Shown piece by piece: positions 1-10,940 of a stretch of DNA of 64,000 nt (its first letter is position 1; the number at the start of each line of letters is the position of its first letter). The stretch covers positions 227,841,127 through 227,905,126 of the forward strand of contig OV884056.1 of assembly GCA_930367215.1 (NCBI GenBank). Direction: 5' to 3'. Under the pieces are notes generated by a model, which worked only from the letters and a program-made list of their open reading frames with translations, searched no databases and was not told the origin of the DNA. The position numbers and the translations under genes are program-made. This DNA comes from Pollenia angustigena (lineage: Eukaryota > Arthropoda > Insecta > Diptera > Polleniidae).

Positions 1-845
1 CATTACACAGTACAACATTTTTCAGCTGATTGATTCGGGACTCAATTCTGATAAGGCTCTTTTGTTTAACATAACTCGAGAACCACTAGTCGGATTTTGC
101 TGAAAAAAAATTAGAAAAATCAAGAATTACAATTTCTTTCATCCGTTTTTATAACATTTTGCTACATAAGCAACAGTTTCGCAGTTATAAATAAATGTAT
201 GAAGAAAAAAAATATTTTTTGCCCAAAAAATTTAAATTTTTTATTTTTAATTCATAAAAAATCCAAAACAGTAAAAAAAAGTTTCAAGTCTTATTACTTT
301 CACGTAAAGTCGCATAACCTATGAAAAAAATGAGACATAAATCATGAAAATCGATGAACGCGTTTCGCTTTTATTCACAATTAAGTGAAGGTATGCATTT
401 CAAAAATTTGCTCTATATATGCACAAAATTCTTTGCAAAAACATTTATGACTTTTTTTATGATTCTCAGAATTAAAAAAAAGTAATAAACAAAAGGTTAT
501 TTGATTTTTATGATTGCGGTAGCAAAGTAATAAGCGGTAATAAATGTGCGTGGACAATTGAAAGGAAAAAAAGAAAGTGCACTTTTTTAATTATTTGGGG
601 TTTTCCGTTGGCTACCTGTATGATATTTTTACAGAAATTCCACCCACTTCTATTAGTGCTCATATTTGGAACGTACCTGTCAGTAAAATATTGTTCGATT
701 TTTGTCATTCAACAAGTGCTGACGAACGCGAAAAGTACAACCAATTTTTCTCCGGTTTTTTAATTATAACTGAAACTAAGGCCCAAGAGTTTTACGGCAA
801 TGGAAAGTTTTTCTATTTCTCATGGGGTTTTATGCTCGAAGCTTC
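1..845. other. unassigned AT-rich sequence
   Basis: Homopolymer-rich A/T sequence with short scattered open frames and no recognisable domain. A plus-strand open stretch at 577-855 overlaps the start of the decayed gene downstream but shows no family resemblance, so I do not call it a gene. Confidence 0.5.
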
Positions 846-1576
846 TGAAGGTTGACAAAGACAGAACAAAATTAAAACAGTTTTTGCAACAATTGCACGT
901 TGGCTTAACCGATACTAGAGCATGTGAAATTTTGGATACAATATATAAAAGCTTTTACTATAACTTCAAACAAAGATGGCAGCATTCTAACCGTACGAAG
1001 TCGCGATTTGAAAAAAAGAATGCAAATTGGTTTGAAGGCAGATTTACAATTAAGTTTACTGAGGCTGAATGTTCTAGCAGTTCTGCAATTGGTCGGCTAC
1101 GCAAATCGTGTGAGGAGTGCTGTGATCGCGCCAAACGATACAAAAGGGATGAAGTTCGTTCTATGTTCCCTCAAGAAGTAATTGATTTTTCTTCTAGTAT
1201 TTCAAAAACCAACCACAAAATTTGTACATTAAAATTTCGGGGATGTTTACAAAGCTTGAACTTACAAAAGAAAAATACGAGTATCTAATGCATTGGTTAC
1301 AAAATGAAGGATATAACATACTCTTACCATACAAACAACTCAACACTCCACAAAATTCTGATTCATGGAAAATATATAATTGAAAACTGTATTTTTCCTG
1401 TAGGCTTATTATCCGAAGAGGCTCAGGAAAGTCGTAACAAAGACTTTAAAAAATATTGCCTTAGACACTCCAGAAAATGCAGTCGAATTGCCACGAACGA
1501 AGATATTATGCACCGAATGATGGTAACATCAGATCCCATGATCTCACACTTGACTCCTTCATTTAGCCAGAAATAG
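846..1576 (+). pseudogene. decayed copy of an uncharacterised repeated arthropod gene family
   Basis: Plus-strand frame 2 is open from about 846 to 1288. It contains a short helical start (KVDKDRTKLKQFLQQL), an aromatic-rich block (FYYNFKQRW) and a basic block with the pattern GR-RKS-EE--DR-KR-K-DE-R near 1098-1160. After 1288 the likeness jumps frame: about 1279-1383 reads LMHWLQNEG in frame 1, then 1430-1576 returns to frame 2 with RNKDFKKY and a terminal MVTSDPMISHL. From memory, the same order of blocks recurs in multicopy hypothetical proteins of insects and cnidarians, possibly carried by mobile elements; their function is unknown to me. At least two frameshifts and a stop at 1382 show this copy is dead. 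A TATAAA-rich tail follows. Function is not assigned. Confidence 0.5.
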
Positions 1577-1618
1577 CATAGTGATATAAGCGACGAAGTT
1601 AAGGCTCTTTTAGAATAA

Positions 1619-1966
1619 TAAATTAAAAAGTAGATTTAAAATAAATAATAAATTAAAAATTAAAAAAATCATTGAAATTTTTTTTAGTAAGGGCTTTTTA
1701 CATTGTAGGTAACGATATAAATTTTTCTAGCTTTCTTTATTTTGATTACTTTTGTGTATAACTATATAAATAAAACTAAGTTTGTGATGAAATAAAAAAT
1801 AGATTTATATTAAATAATGAATTAAAAATTAAAAAAATCCTTTAAATTTTTTTGTTAGTTAGGGCTTTTTACATTGTAGGTAACGATATGCATTTCTCTA
1901 AATTTCTTTATTTTGATTACTTTTGTGTTTTAAATAAAACTAAATTTGTGATGAAATCATTATATT
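1619..1966. repeat. two-copy tandem repeat, period about 171 bp
   Basis: Two diverged direct copies lie side by side. The marker GGGCTTTTTACATTGTAGGT occurs at 1691 and again at 1862. Both copies end with AAATAAAACTAA.TTTGTGATG. The array directly abuts the truncated 5' end of the Gypsy body. Whether it is an untranslated remnant of a neighbouring element is unknown. Confidence 0.7.
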
Positions 1967-2012
1967 TTTTGACAAATATATTTTTTTCCTCACCTCCATA
2001 CAAAAATCCCCA

Positions 2013-2768
2013 GTGTGGGGCGTAGCAAATCTGTTCATTTCAAGTGAGAAAGGTGTTACAACGTACGCAAGACTCAAGAATGCACTACTAGACGAATTCG
2101 AGACCCGCACCAGCAGTATTCAGCTTCATAAAATGTTGAGTGAACGTAAAATGAAGAAAGAGGAAAACATCCATGAATATTATTTGAAGACGAAGGAACT
2201 GCCGGCTAGAGGAAACATTGATTTCAATTCACTAATGCAATATGTCATCGATGGAATCAACGACAGCGAGGTAAACAAGATGATTTTGTATGGCGCAAAT
2301 GGCTCTAGAGAGTTTAAAGATAAACTACAGTATTACGAGACGATGAACAAGTCATACAATAGGCGTAGACCGGAATCTAAAGCAAACGACAAGAATTTAG
2401 TCAAGGACAAAAAGTCTGAAATAAAATGTTTTAATTGTGGTAACAAATGTCACAAGTCTAACGAATGCCAGAATAAGTCAAAAGGTACCAAATGTTTTAA
2501 TTGTGATAAATTTGGTCATATCTCGAGGGATTGCCCGCAGAAAAAAGGTGAGTCAAATGTTTGTTTATTAACTGACTGTGGTGACATTATGGTAAAACAA
2601 ATTGAAATTGATGATGCAATAACAAATGCTCTTTTCGATACGGGCAGTAAATTTAATATAATGAAGGAGTCCATTTTCAATGAATTAAAGAAGTCATCAC
2701 CAGATTATATTTTGTCTGACTCTAATTTTTATCTAAGTGGCTTTGGTCGTAAAAATAGAGAAAAATGA
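2013..2768 (+). pseudogene. gag-pro: Gypsy gag C-terminal part plus protease N-terminus
   Basis: The frame is open from the truncation point with no genuine start codon, so the capsid N-terminus is lost. Residues about 139-152 and 161-174 form two CCHC zinc knuckles, CFNCGNKCHKSNEC (2427-2468) and CFNCDKFGHISRDC (2493-2534), with correct C-X2-C-X4-H-X4-C spacing for packaging of element RNA. The aspartic protease signature ALFDTGS sits at about 2629-2649. Only some 40 residues follow before the frame ends in GFGRKNREK, so the second half of the protease is missing and the polyprotein could not be processed. The following RT frame overlaps the end by 32 bases in another register, consistent with an internal deletion. 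Confidence 0.85.
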
Positions 2769-3669
2769 TGACGATGATGTCCACATGATGATGAGAATTG
2801 ACCTTGCAGATGAACCTGTACTAAATATTGGTGAAACGGCTAGCGATAAGGCAAAGGCAATTGTAACTAAGATGATTAAGGAGTATAAGCCGGCAAAAAC
2901 TAAAACAACAAGTGTAGATATGCGCATTATTCTAAGAGACGAAACTCCAATATATTGTAATCCGAGACGACTTCCTTTGAGAGAACGATCTATAGTTGAC
3001 GACCAAATTCAACAGTGGTTAGATGAGGGTATTGTTGAACCATCAGAATCTGAATTTTGTAGTGCAGTTGTATTGGCGAAAAAACATGATTCTACTCCCA
3101 GACTATGTGTGGATTTTAGAAAGGTTAATAAGGTTATCGTTCGCGACCGATATCCACTCCCACTAATTGAAGACCAATTAGATCGTTTGCAAACGGCAAA
3201 GATTTTTAGTACCATAGATTTGCGTAATGGATTTTTCCATGTTTCTGTACACAAGGATAGTAGAAAGTATACGTCCTTCGTGACCCATAACGGGCAGTAC
3301 CAGTTTAGGAAAGTGCCCTTTGGTCTTTCAAACTCCCCAGGCGTATTCCAACGGCATGTGAACGCTATATGTAGAGACCTGGCGCGTGAAGGCATCGCAT
3401 TACCGTACGTTGATGATATTATTATACCGGCTGAAAACGAGGACAATGCTTTGAAAAATTTGGAAAAGGTTTTGGAGCTCTGTAGAGACTACGGTCTTGA
3501 CATTAACGTAAAGAAATGTCAATTTCTGAAAAAAGGTATCCAATTTTTGGGTCATGTGATAGAGAATCAGCAAATAGCCCCATTACCGGAAAAGACTTTG
3601 GCAATGGTGAAATACCCTGTACCACAGAACATAAAACAGTTGGAAAGTTTCCTTCGCTTGGCCGGATAG
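2737..3669 (+). pseudogene. pol: Gypsy reverse transcriptase, stopped at the thumb
   Basis: A canonical Ty3/Gypsy RT: the fingers motif RLCVDFRKVNKV, the palm motif FSTIDLRNGFFHV with its catalytic aspartate, the PFGLSNSPGVFQR block, and the catalytic YVDD box at 3406-3417. It then continues through the NVKKCQFLKKGIQFLGHVI region. The frame ends at TAG 3667-3669, at a position where relatives have an aromatic residue (G-Y/F-YRKFI), so one substitution explains the break. The same frame resumes directly with FRKFIPNF and leads into RNase H. The first 30 residues are an acidic linker (KNDDDD) probably joined by deletion to the protease fragment upstream. Confidence 0.9.
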
Positions 3670-4512
3670 TTTAGAAAGTTTATTCCGAATTTTTCTATGA
3701 TTGCGAAACCGCTTACCGACTTGAGGAAGAAGAACTTAAAATTTAAATTTGAAGAACAACAAATGATTTCATTTAAAAGTTTGAAAGCAGCAATGAGTGG
3801 AGATCCAGTCTTGAAAATTTTTAACCAAAATTATGAGACCGAGGTACACACAGATGCCTCAATCGACGGGTACGGCGCTGTTTTATTACAAAAATGCCCA
3901 GATGACGACATCTTACATCCTGTTTATTTCATGAGCAAAAAAACAACGGAGCCTGAACGAAAGTACACAAGTTATGAACTTGAAGTTTTGGCTGTGATTG
4001 AAGCCCTCAAGAAGTTTCGTGTATACCTTGTCGGACTAAAGTTTAAGTTGGTTACAGTTTATAATGCATCCACGAAGACTTTGGACAAAAAAGATTTGTC
4101 GACGAGAGTGGCGCGATGGATCTTATTCTTGCAGGAGTACGATTATGTTGTTGAACATCGTCCTGGGACCCAGACGCGATACTTAGATGTACTGAGTCGA
4201 AATTCTGTTATGTTAATTGTCCAGGATGACTTGATAAGTAAAATTACAAGACTACAGATGCTGGACGAAAATTTGAATACCCTAAGGGAAATATTCAAGG
4301 AACAACCAACTTATAAAGACTATTTTTTGAAGACTGATGTTTTATATAAGATTGTTGATGATCGTAAACTATTAGTTGTGCCTAAGGGTATGCAGCATGA
4401 GATTATCCGCAACGCTCATGAGAAGGGAAATTTTTCGGTCAATAAAACGAAGGAGTTGATTGCAGAGATTATTTTAAACCGAAATTGGACGAAAAAATCC
4501 AAAGACAAATAA
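3670..4512 (+). pseudogene. pol: Gypsy RNase H and start of integrase
   Basis: This continues the RT frame past the TAG. RNase H shows the first catalytic aspartate (EVHTDASIDGYGAVL) and the ELEVLAVIEALKKFR glutamate motif. The third acidic site, normally VTD-NAL, reads VTVYNAS, so the catalytic aspartate is lost. The conserved linker LSTRVARWILFLQEYDY-VEHRPG follows. Integrase begins at IVDDRKLLVVPKGMQ with the zinc-binding HEKGNFSV, where the usual second histidine is asparagine. The frame ends in a run NWTKKSKDK created by a frame change in the A-rich stretch near 4490; the CXXC half of the zinc finger is in the next frame. Confidence 0.85.
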
Positions 4513-5582
4513 CCAATTGTATCCCGTGTGCAATAGCTAATCGAAAGCGTGGTAAGCAGAAGGGAGAACTTCATTCAATACCCAAGGGAGACGTACCATT
4601 ACATACCTACCATATTGACTACCTTGGTCCACTGGAATCAACAAGTAAATTGTACAACCATATCTTTGCCGTAATAGATTCCTTTACAAAATTTTGCTGG
4701 CTATACCTAACAAAGACGACCTCATCGAAAGATGCAATTTCACGCTTGAAAATTCAAAGCGACGTGTTTGGAAACCCCTTTCAGATCATTTCTGATCGTG
4801 GATCAGCGTTTACTAGCGAAGAATTTAACTCCTATTGTGAAGACGAGAAGATAAAACACATCTTGATAACGACTGGTTTACCACTAGCTAACGGACAAGT
4901 CGAAAGACTTAACAGTGTAATAATAGCAGTTTTGTCTAAACTTAGTATTGACGACCCCAGTAAATGGTACAAATTTGTTGGCAACGTGCAACAAATTAAA
5001 AACTCAGCACACCATCGAAGTATTGACACAACCCCCTTTCAATTAACAACTGGCTCGAAAATGAGAACTAAGTCTGATTTTCATCTCAGGGAATTGATTG
5101 AGCAAGAGATGATAGCTACGTATGAAAATCAGCGTAATGAATTAAGAGAGGTCGCCAAACTCCAAATATTGAAGATGCAGTCCGAGAATCTAAGATCTTT
5201 CAATCGTAAGAGGAAACCAGCCCATCAGTACAAAATTGATGACATAGTTGCCATAAAGAGGACCCAACTTGGAGGAGGCTTAAAGCTGAAGGCAAAGTAT
5301 TTAGGCACCTATAAAATCGCGAAAGTTAAGCCCTACAATACTTATGATGTGTTGAAGTATGCAGATTGTGAAGGCCCCAGACGTACTACTACCTGTGCCG
5401 AATATATGAAGCCATGGCCTGACGTTAACCTCAACCTGGATGAAAGCTATGATGATGTCGAGGTAGATGACCCGCAGGATGGCCGAGATGTGGGAAAAGA
5501 ATTTGCACACTCTCTATCTCTCTTGAGAACTAAAGCAAAACAACTCGACGAAGCCAGTCTTGTTGCAACCAGTGAGCATTAA
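4485..5582 (+). pseudogene. pol: Gypsy integrase
   Basis: The frame opens with the second half of the HHCC zinc finger (NCIPCAI). The DDE core is intact by eye: first D in HTYHIDYLGP, second in QIISDRGSAF, and the glutamate in ANGQVERLNSV. A C-terminal DNA-binding region follows (YKIDDIVAIKRTQ, then GPYKI-like KYLGTYKIAKVKPYNTYDVL), and the tail CAEYMKPWPD is typical of insect Gypsy elements. It ends with an acidic stretch and TAA at 5580-5582. No further frame follows before unrelated repeats, so neither env nor a 3' LTR is visible. Confidence 0.85.
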
Positions 5583-5732
5583 ACACGCAGCCGCGCATCA
5601 AAGTGTACCTTGTTAAAATTATTCTTTTTTTAACTAAAACCCCTAGAAACTTATTATTCAATTGTATTTAAAAAAAAACTTGCTAAAAAACTAAACTCTT
5701 TTTTTATGAGTCGTATACAAATAAAAAAACTA

Positions 5733-5791
5733 TATTTGTACTTTAAAAGCGCACGAACGTACGTTCGTGACCCCAGGAACTGCCCATATAT
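5733..5791 (+). repeat. dispersed 60-bp repeat with CGAACGTACGTTCG palindrome
   Basis: A perfect palindrome ACGAACGTACGTTCGT is followed by GACCCCAGGAA and TGCCCATATA. The same 60 bases recur at 12406-12476 with a few differences. A shorter form CGTACGTTCG(C/T)G also occurs at 12119 and 12299. It may be one terminus of a mobile element, but no partner end is seen. Confidence 0.55.
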
Positions 5792-6170
5792 AATCATTCA
5801 AAAAACAAAATTCGATCTACCAAGGTTAAAATACCATTTAGTTTAAAGATTTATGTTCGACTTTTGACTGCCATCCGTCGTCAATGGCGGTGAGCGTTAA
5901 ACCCCTCGGAAGAGATTGTGTGGTTACAATCGAAAAACGTCAGGGAACCTGTCCGTAAAAAACCTGGGTTCGATTCCCAGTTCAGTCAAGAATGCAAAAT
6001 TATCGATAAATTTTAATAAATTGCATGCTGTTAAATTCCGATCTTCATAAAAATAATTTAATGAAAATTAAATTTTATGAACTTTAGCCTGATTGAAAAT
6101 ATTAAAATTTTGATAAAAAACAAACCATAAACAGTTCAATTAAATAACCATAAAACTAAATGTTGTAATT
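5791..6170 (+). repeat. old diverged copy of the 563-bp tRNA-related unit
   Basis: It aligns along its length with the units of the 44286-49443 array and with 22600-22960. The shared order is TTCGATCTACCAA, then a tRNA-like stretch, then AATTTAATGAAAATTAAA, then CATAAACAGTTCAA. It holds a textbook pol III B box at 5966-5980 (GGGTTCGATTCCCA) and an A-box-like GATTGTGTGGTTA about 50 bases upstream. It is clearly older than the other copies and is a single unit. Confidence 0.75.
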
Positions 6171-6227
6171 TAACTTCAAATGACGATCTAACATACATTT
6201 TAAGAAAGATATGCTTTTTTTTTTGAA

Positions 6228-6275
6228 AAACAAGTTAGAGTACCCTCCACCCTCCACCATACCCTCCACCGACAC
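6228..6275. repeat. Helentron-like terminus fragment
   Basis: ACAAGTTAGAGT is followed by three repeats of TACCCTCCACC and then GACAC. This matches the end of the element at 50338-52475 except that the hairpin between the two blocks is missing. Confidence 0.5.
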
Positions 6276-6732
6276 TTCATCAAAAAAAATTAAAATGTAT
6301 GGAAATCAACTACAATTAAAGCTTTTTAGTCAATTAAAAAACGGTAATTTCAGATTTTTAGGGTGTATTTAAAAATTTTAGCAAAATTTAGAACCCATGC
6401 GGTATGGTGTTATAAGTGCATTAAAATCTTTTTGTATATTTGTCCACTTAATTCAAGTGCATATTTTTAGTGTTTTAGTTCAACAACTATTTCACACAAT
6501 AACATTAAGGCCCGTTTTCACAATTTACCGGTAGCTAAAGGTAGGATTTTATCATCCGTATAAAAAGTGTTCCATTATTACAACTTTACTTTAACCTACC
6601 AGGTAGGAGAAACCTTGCTTTCAGTTATCGTTAATCTAAGGTTAAAGTAAAGTTGCAATTATAGAACACTCTTTATACGGCCGATAAAATTCTATATTGT
6701 TGAAATATATTATTTTATTTCCAACTTAAATT

Positions 6733-8041
6733 ATTACAGGCGAAACAAACTAGAGAACCCTTCCCTAAAAAGAAAGAAAAGTCCACTACAGATGTTTTAC
6801 AGTTGATCCATACAGATTTATGTGGACCGATGAAAGTAGAATCTGCCAGGAAAAAGCTTTATTTTGCTACTTTTATTGATGACTATTCAAGAAAGGTTTA
6901 GGTATATTTTATTCGAAAGAAAAGTGAGTACCTAGATGCATTTAAAGAGTTTAAAGCAAATGTTGAATTGGCTAAAGACAAGAAAATCAAATGCATACGT
7001 AGTGATAATGCACCAGAATTAGTTGGGAAAGAATTTTTAAAATACCTTAACGACTGTGGAATACAGCGTCAATTAACGGTAGAGTACACCCCTCAGCAGA
7101 ACGGAGTAACTGAGAGAATTAATAGGACCCTTGTTGAAATGGTTAGATGTTTTATGATAGAAGCAAACTTGCCAGAAGTTTTGTGGGCGGAGTTAATTCG
7201 TACAGCAGCATATATAAGGAATCGTTGCCCCATGAACTTAAATAAAAATAAAACACCAGAAGAATTATGGTCTGGAAAAGTACCAACTATACGTCATTTT
7301 CGCAAAATAGGTTGCAAAGCATTTGCATTAAATAATAAGCCAGGAAAATCAAAGTTTGAACCTCGTAGTATTGAATACGTATTAATAGGTTATGATGAAA
7401 AATCTAAAGCTTATATCTTATGGAAAAAGAGAACAGTTGAAATATTGAAGAGTAGAGATGTGAAATTCATAGAACATGAAGTGAATAGTAAAGAAATTGT
7501 TAAAGATAAATCTGAAATAAATTTTTATGAATTTAGTACTACTATAAACAGAAATAGCCAAAACTTACAACATAATAAAGAAAATCAATCAAGTACAGAA
7601 GAGCGAGAAGAATTGGAAGAATTTTTTGATAGTTCAGAACAATTTGATCCACAAACGAGACAACGACAAGAAGAAATAGAAACTATTGACATTCCTAATA
7701 AGCAACGTTTAAGATCTTGGACTCGCGGAAAAGAAGTTGCAAATGCTGTAGAGGATAACAATGTAACTGATCCGAAAACATTTAAAGAAGCAATGAAATC
7801 TAAAGATTCCGAGGAGTGGATTGATGCTATGGAACAAGAATATAGTTCGTTAATTAAAAATAAAACGTGGGAAATAGTAGACTTACCTAGTAACAGAAAA
7901 CCTATAAATTGTAAATGGGTATATAAAACCAAGCTCAGAACAGATGGAACAATTGATAAACGAAAGGCCCGACTTGTAGCTAAAGGTTATTTGCAAGAAT
8001 ATGGTATTGATTATATGGATACCTATGCACCTGTTGTTTGA
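6733..8041 (+). pseudogene. pol: Copia integrase and start of reverse transcriptase
   Basis: The integrase core is complete by motif: HTDLCGP (first D), IRSDNAPELVG (second D) and QQNGVTERINRT (catalytic E). A linker with the GKSKFEPRS and GYDEKSKAY blocks follows, and then the RT start (CKWVYKTKLRTDG and ARLVAKGY). One TAG at 6899-6901 stands where relatives carry tryptophan (SRKV-VYF). The frame closes at TGA 8039-8041 after APVV, where relatives have a sense codon, so both stops look like single substitutions. Integrase before RT identifies the Copia group. The element could be mobilised only by proteins from elsewhere. Confidence 0.9.
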
Positions 8042-9314
8042 CAAAGCTCGATACGTCTCGTTTATGCACTAGCAGTTCAAAATAATTTAAAACTACGTCA
8101 ACTAGATGTTTCGACGGCATTTTTAAACGGTAACTTAGAAGAAGATATATATATACATGTGTCAACCTGAAGGATTTAAGCATTCAGAAAATAAAGTGTG
8201 CAAATTAAATAAGGCTATATACGGATTGAAACAAGCAGCTCGTCAATGGTTTAAGAGGATAGATGATGTATTCAAAAATTTCAACTTGATTCAGTCCAAA
8301 TACGATCAATGTATTTATTTCAAAAATGGTGATAGTATGACGATAGTTACACTTTATGTTGATGATATACTGATAGCTTCAAATAATGAATCAGAAGTTA
8401 ACAAATTAATACACGTGTTGAAGTGTAATTTTGAAATCAAAGATTTGGGAAAACCTAAACATTGCATTGGTTTAGAAATTGAAATCGGGAAACAAATGAT
8501 AGCAATATCACAGCCTGGATATACTGTAAATCTTATAAGAAAATATGGCCAAGAAAAATCAAAACCCACGAAAGTTCCAATGCAACCTAAACATAATTTA
8601 GAAAAGGAACCTAAAATTTCAGGAGAGGCAGAAAGTGTTGATAAAACTAAATATCAAGAAATTATTGGTTCGCTTTTACACTTGTCTGTTTTTAGTCGTC
8701 CTGATATAGCTTGTTCAGTAAATTTGTTGTCGCAATTTTGTCAAGATCCACGTAAACAGCATTGGAATTCGGCATTGCAAATAGTCAGATATTTAAATAC
8801 AACAAAAAACTTTAGGTTGGTTTATCGTAAATTGGATGGTCCGTTAGTTGGTTATGTTGATGCGAATTGGGCCACAGATATAAATGACAGAAAATCTCAA
8901 ACTGGTTTTTGTTTCTTTCTAGCAGGTGGTGTAATTTCTTGGGAATCTAGGAAACAACGCGTTGTAGCAATATCCAGCGCAGAGTCAGAATATATAGCCC
9001 TGGCAGAAGCAGCTAAAGAGGCATACTACTTGCGATATTTGTTAACTGAACTAGGTTATTCTTCTGGCTTTTCCACATTACTATACAGTGATTCTCAAAG
9101 TGCTCAGCAAATGGCTAAATTTGGAGGCCATCATTCAAGGACCAAGCACATTGATTACAAATATCATTTTATACGTCAAGCAATTGAAGAAAAAATAATA
9201 GACGTTCAATACAAACCTACAAGCGAGATGGTGGCGGATGTTTTAACAAAGCCGCTACCTAATATTAAACACAGTTTCTGTATTTCATCAATGGGTATTC
9301 AAGAAACCTTTTAA
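8042..9314 (+). pseudogene. pol: Copia reverse transcriptase and RNase H
   Basis: The first 110 bases keep the upstream frame and contain the RT block QLDVSTAFLNG with a catalytic aspartate. A one-base slip in the ATATATATAC run near 8145-8157 moves the rest to another frame. That frame holds LNKAIYGLKQAARQW, the catalytic YVDD at 8355-8366, the HYLKG-like RYLNTTKNF, and Copia RNase H (GYVDANWATD, then SSAESEYIALAEAAKEA, then HIDYKYHFIR). The TAA at 9312-9314 is followed within 12 bases by the 3' LTR. This half has no other stop, so decay is recent. Confidence 0.9.
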
Positions 9315-9326
9315 GTTGAGGAGGCG

Positions 9327-9508
9327 TGTTGAAATATATTATTTTATTTCCAACTTAAATAATTTACTTTGCATATTTGTACTTTGAATTTTATAATCAA
9401 GTTATTCTTTGTGAAATATGTATTTAGAATTAAATAATTTTTCATTCTGTTAATCACCTTTGTTCAATAAACTTTTATATCAAATATATCCAGATTTTAA
9501 TTTTAACA
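9327..9508 (+). repeat. Copia 3' LTR, 182 bp
   Basis: It begins TGTTGAAATA and ends TTTTAACA. AATAAACTTTTAT near 9466 is a plausible polyadenylation signal. Its first 34 bases equal 6698-6731. Confidence 0.85.
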
Positions 9509-9546
9509 TATATTTAGCTATCGGTAAGTTGTGAAAACGGGCCTAA

Positions 9547-10534
9547 ATGACCTGACCAAAAAATAAAATAAATAAGAGAGGCCGACTAACGCTGTAAGCT
9601 AAGAAACTAAGTCATATAAGTAAAAATTCATTGGCACTCAACTACGAGATACCAAATGTGGATCATGAAATAAACAGAAGTTATAATCTTTCTATTGCTG
9701 TTTACAGCTTTGAATTGTTTTTTCTATCCAATTATGTATTTAATTTTTTTCTGCTTCAATTTATCAGAATATTTACAGCCACAACAATTGTCGACGCAAA
9801 AGGTAAAATCCGTTTTTTTACGCTTGTTGATTTAAAGCCAGCTACAAATAATAAAAAACAAAAAGATTTTGTTTATTTTTTCCTTTTCATATAGATTTAC
9901 GATTTTTAGCTTTAAAATCGAAGAAAGAGACCTTTCTTTGTGTATTAATGTCTTACTCTAAATGTTCTTAAAAGAATGTGTGTTTGTTTGTTGATGTATT
10001 TGTATTTGTCCTTAGAATACAGTAAAGAAGAAAGGAAAAAATTGAAAAAGCAACAGGATACAAATAAAAAAAGTTTAAAAAAAATTTGAGATAATTTTTG
10101 AATCGAAAAAGCATATATTTGTTCAGGTGCAATTTGCCAGTTTAATATGTTTATAATGGATTTTAGATGATGGTTCAAGTTGAATGAAAATCAAAAGTTT
10201 TCTTTGTTGAGGGAAGTATTATTAAGAGAAATAATGACAAGCAAATAAAAACTGTGTATGTACTTAAATCTGTGGTTTTTGCTTGCAATTTACATTCGTA
10301 TGTACATCTAAGATTTTGTCATTCTTTTACTGATTAAGGGCTATAAATAATAATTTCAAATGTATACAAGACATTTCATTAATCCGTAAACACATACATA
10401 TTTATCAAAAGGGGAGAAAAACTTTTTTTTTAAATTAAAGACTTTAAAGCACAATCTGATATACGAAAATATTCACAAAAATAGCTTTTTAAGTATATAA
10501 AGCCGATTAAGAGTCTGAACACAAAGTAACGATA
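9547..10534. other. unassigned AT-rich stretch
   Basis: I see no protein domain, terminal repeat or tandem array. The longest open frames are leucine/phenylalanine-rich and look like chance in A/T sequence. Confidence 0.4.
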
Positions 10535-10540
10535 ATTTAT

Positions 10541-10588
10541 TGCGGTGCGGTTTTTCATACGATTTTAAAGTAAAAAACCGCAGTGCGG
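10541..10588. repeat. GC-richer hairpin
   Basis: GCGGTGCGGTTTTT pairs imperfectly with AAAAACCGCAGTGCGG across a 17-base loop. It is isolated and its partner element is unknown. Confidence 0.45.
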
Positions 10589-10892
10589 AACGACTTAAAA
10601 CTAAAATCTATTTTATTTTCTTTGTGGACTTTCTTTCTCTCTCAATTTGTGATATTCATTCTCTTTCTGATGTTGCGATCAGGGTTGCCGAACATGGTGT
10701 TTTCCGACCAAATTTGGTCGGATATTTTTGGTTTGGTCGGATGGTAGGCCAAACCTAATTTTGGTCGGTTTTAGACAATTAGACGGATAGCAGACATTTA
10801 CAAATCTCATAGCTTTTTTACCAAACACAAACTTTTTTTTGATTGTTGATGAAACTATGGATATGGCGTTAGGAGCAAGTTACTTGACGGTG

Positions 10893-10940
10893 TTAGGTTT
10901 ATAAAGGATAGTTAAATTAGGTTTATAAAGGATAGTTTTG
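10893..10940. repeat. 24-bp tandem duplication
   Basis: TTAGGTTTATAAAGGATAGT occurs at 10893 and 10917, two copies in direct succession. Confidence 0.7.

Larger units (their letters stand above)
2010..5582 (+). mobile_element. Ty3/Gypsy retrotransposon body, LTRs absent
   Basis: Domains run gag zinc knuckles, aspartic protease, reverse transcriptase, RNase H, integrase, which is the Ty3/Gypsy order. The gag start is missing and no matching LTR pair flanks the body. I see no envelope-like frame after integrase. Breaks: a loss of most of the protease-RT linker near 2740-2765 with a frame change, an in-frame TAG at 3667-3669, and a frame change near 4480-4500. The element is therefore not autonomous, although its proteins remain mostly readable, suggesting moderate age. 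Confidence 0.9.
6698..9508 (+). mobile_element. Copia-type LTR retrotransposon with 5' deletion
   Basis: The 5' end TGTTGAAATATATTATTTTA and the 3' end TTTTAACA (TG...CA) are flanked by a perfect 5-bp duplication TATAT (6693-6697 and 9509-9513). The 5' LTR is cut to its first 34 bases (6698-6731) and joined directly to the integrase part of pol. The rest of the 5' LTR, gag and protease are therefore deleted, while both outer boundaries survive. The 34 shared LTR bases are identical in the two ends, arguing for a fairly young insertion. A purine-rich tract GAGGAGGCG precedes the 3' LTR. Confidence 0.9.
6509..9543. mobile_element. PIF/Harbinger-like foldback MITE, split by a Copia element
   Basis: The left part (6509-6697) starts GGCCCGTTTTCACAA. 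The right end (9514-9543) is its inverse, TTGTGAAAACGGGCC. Both sides carry TAA (6506-6508 and 9544-9546), a 3-bp target duplication as in PIF/Harbinger elements. Inside the left part a second inverted pair (AACTTTACTTTAACCT with AGGTTAAAGTAAAGTT) would fold the element. The Copia element sits between with its own 5-bp duplication, so the MITE is the older of the two. A partial second copy lies at 55955-56112. Confidence 0.8.

Noticed and set aside
2010..5582. Possible envelope gene making the Gypsy body an errantivirus
   Set aside because: After integrase the sequence passes into unrelated repeats at 5583-5790 without a frame of suitable length, signal peptide or membrane segment.
9631..9894. 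Open frame of 87 codons
   Set aside because: Phe/Leu/Ile-rich composition follows the A/T content; no motif, no neighbour support.
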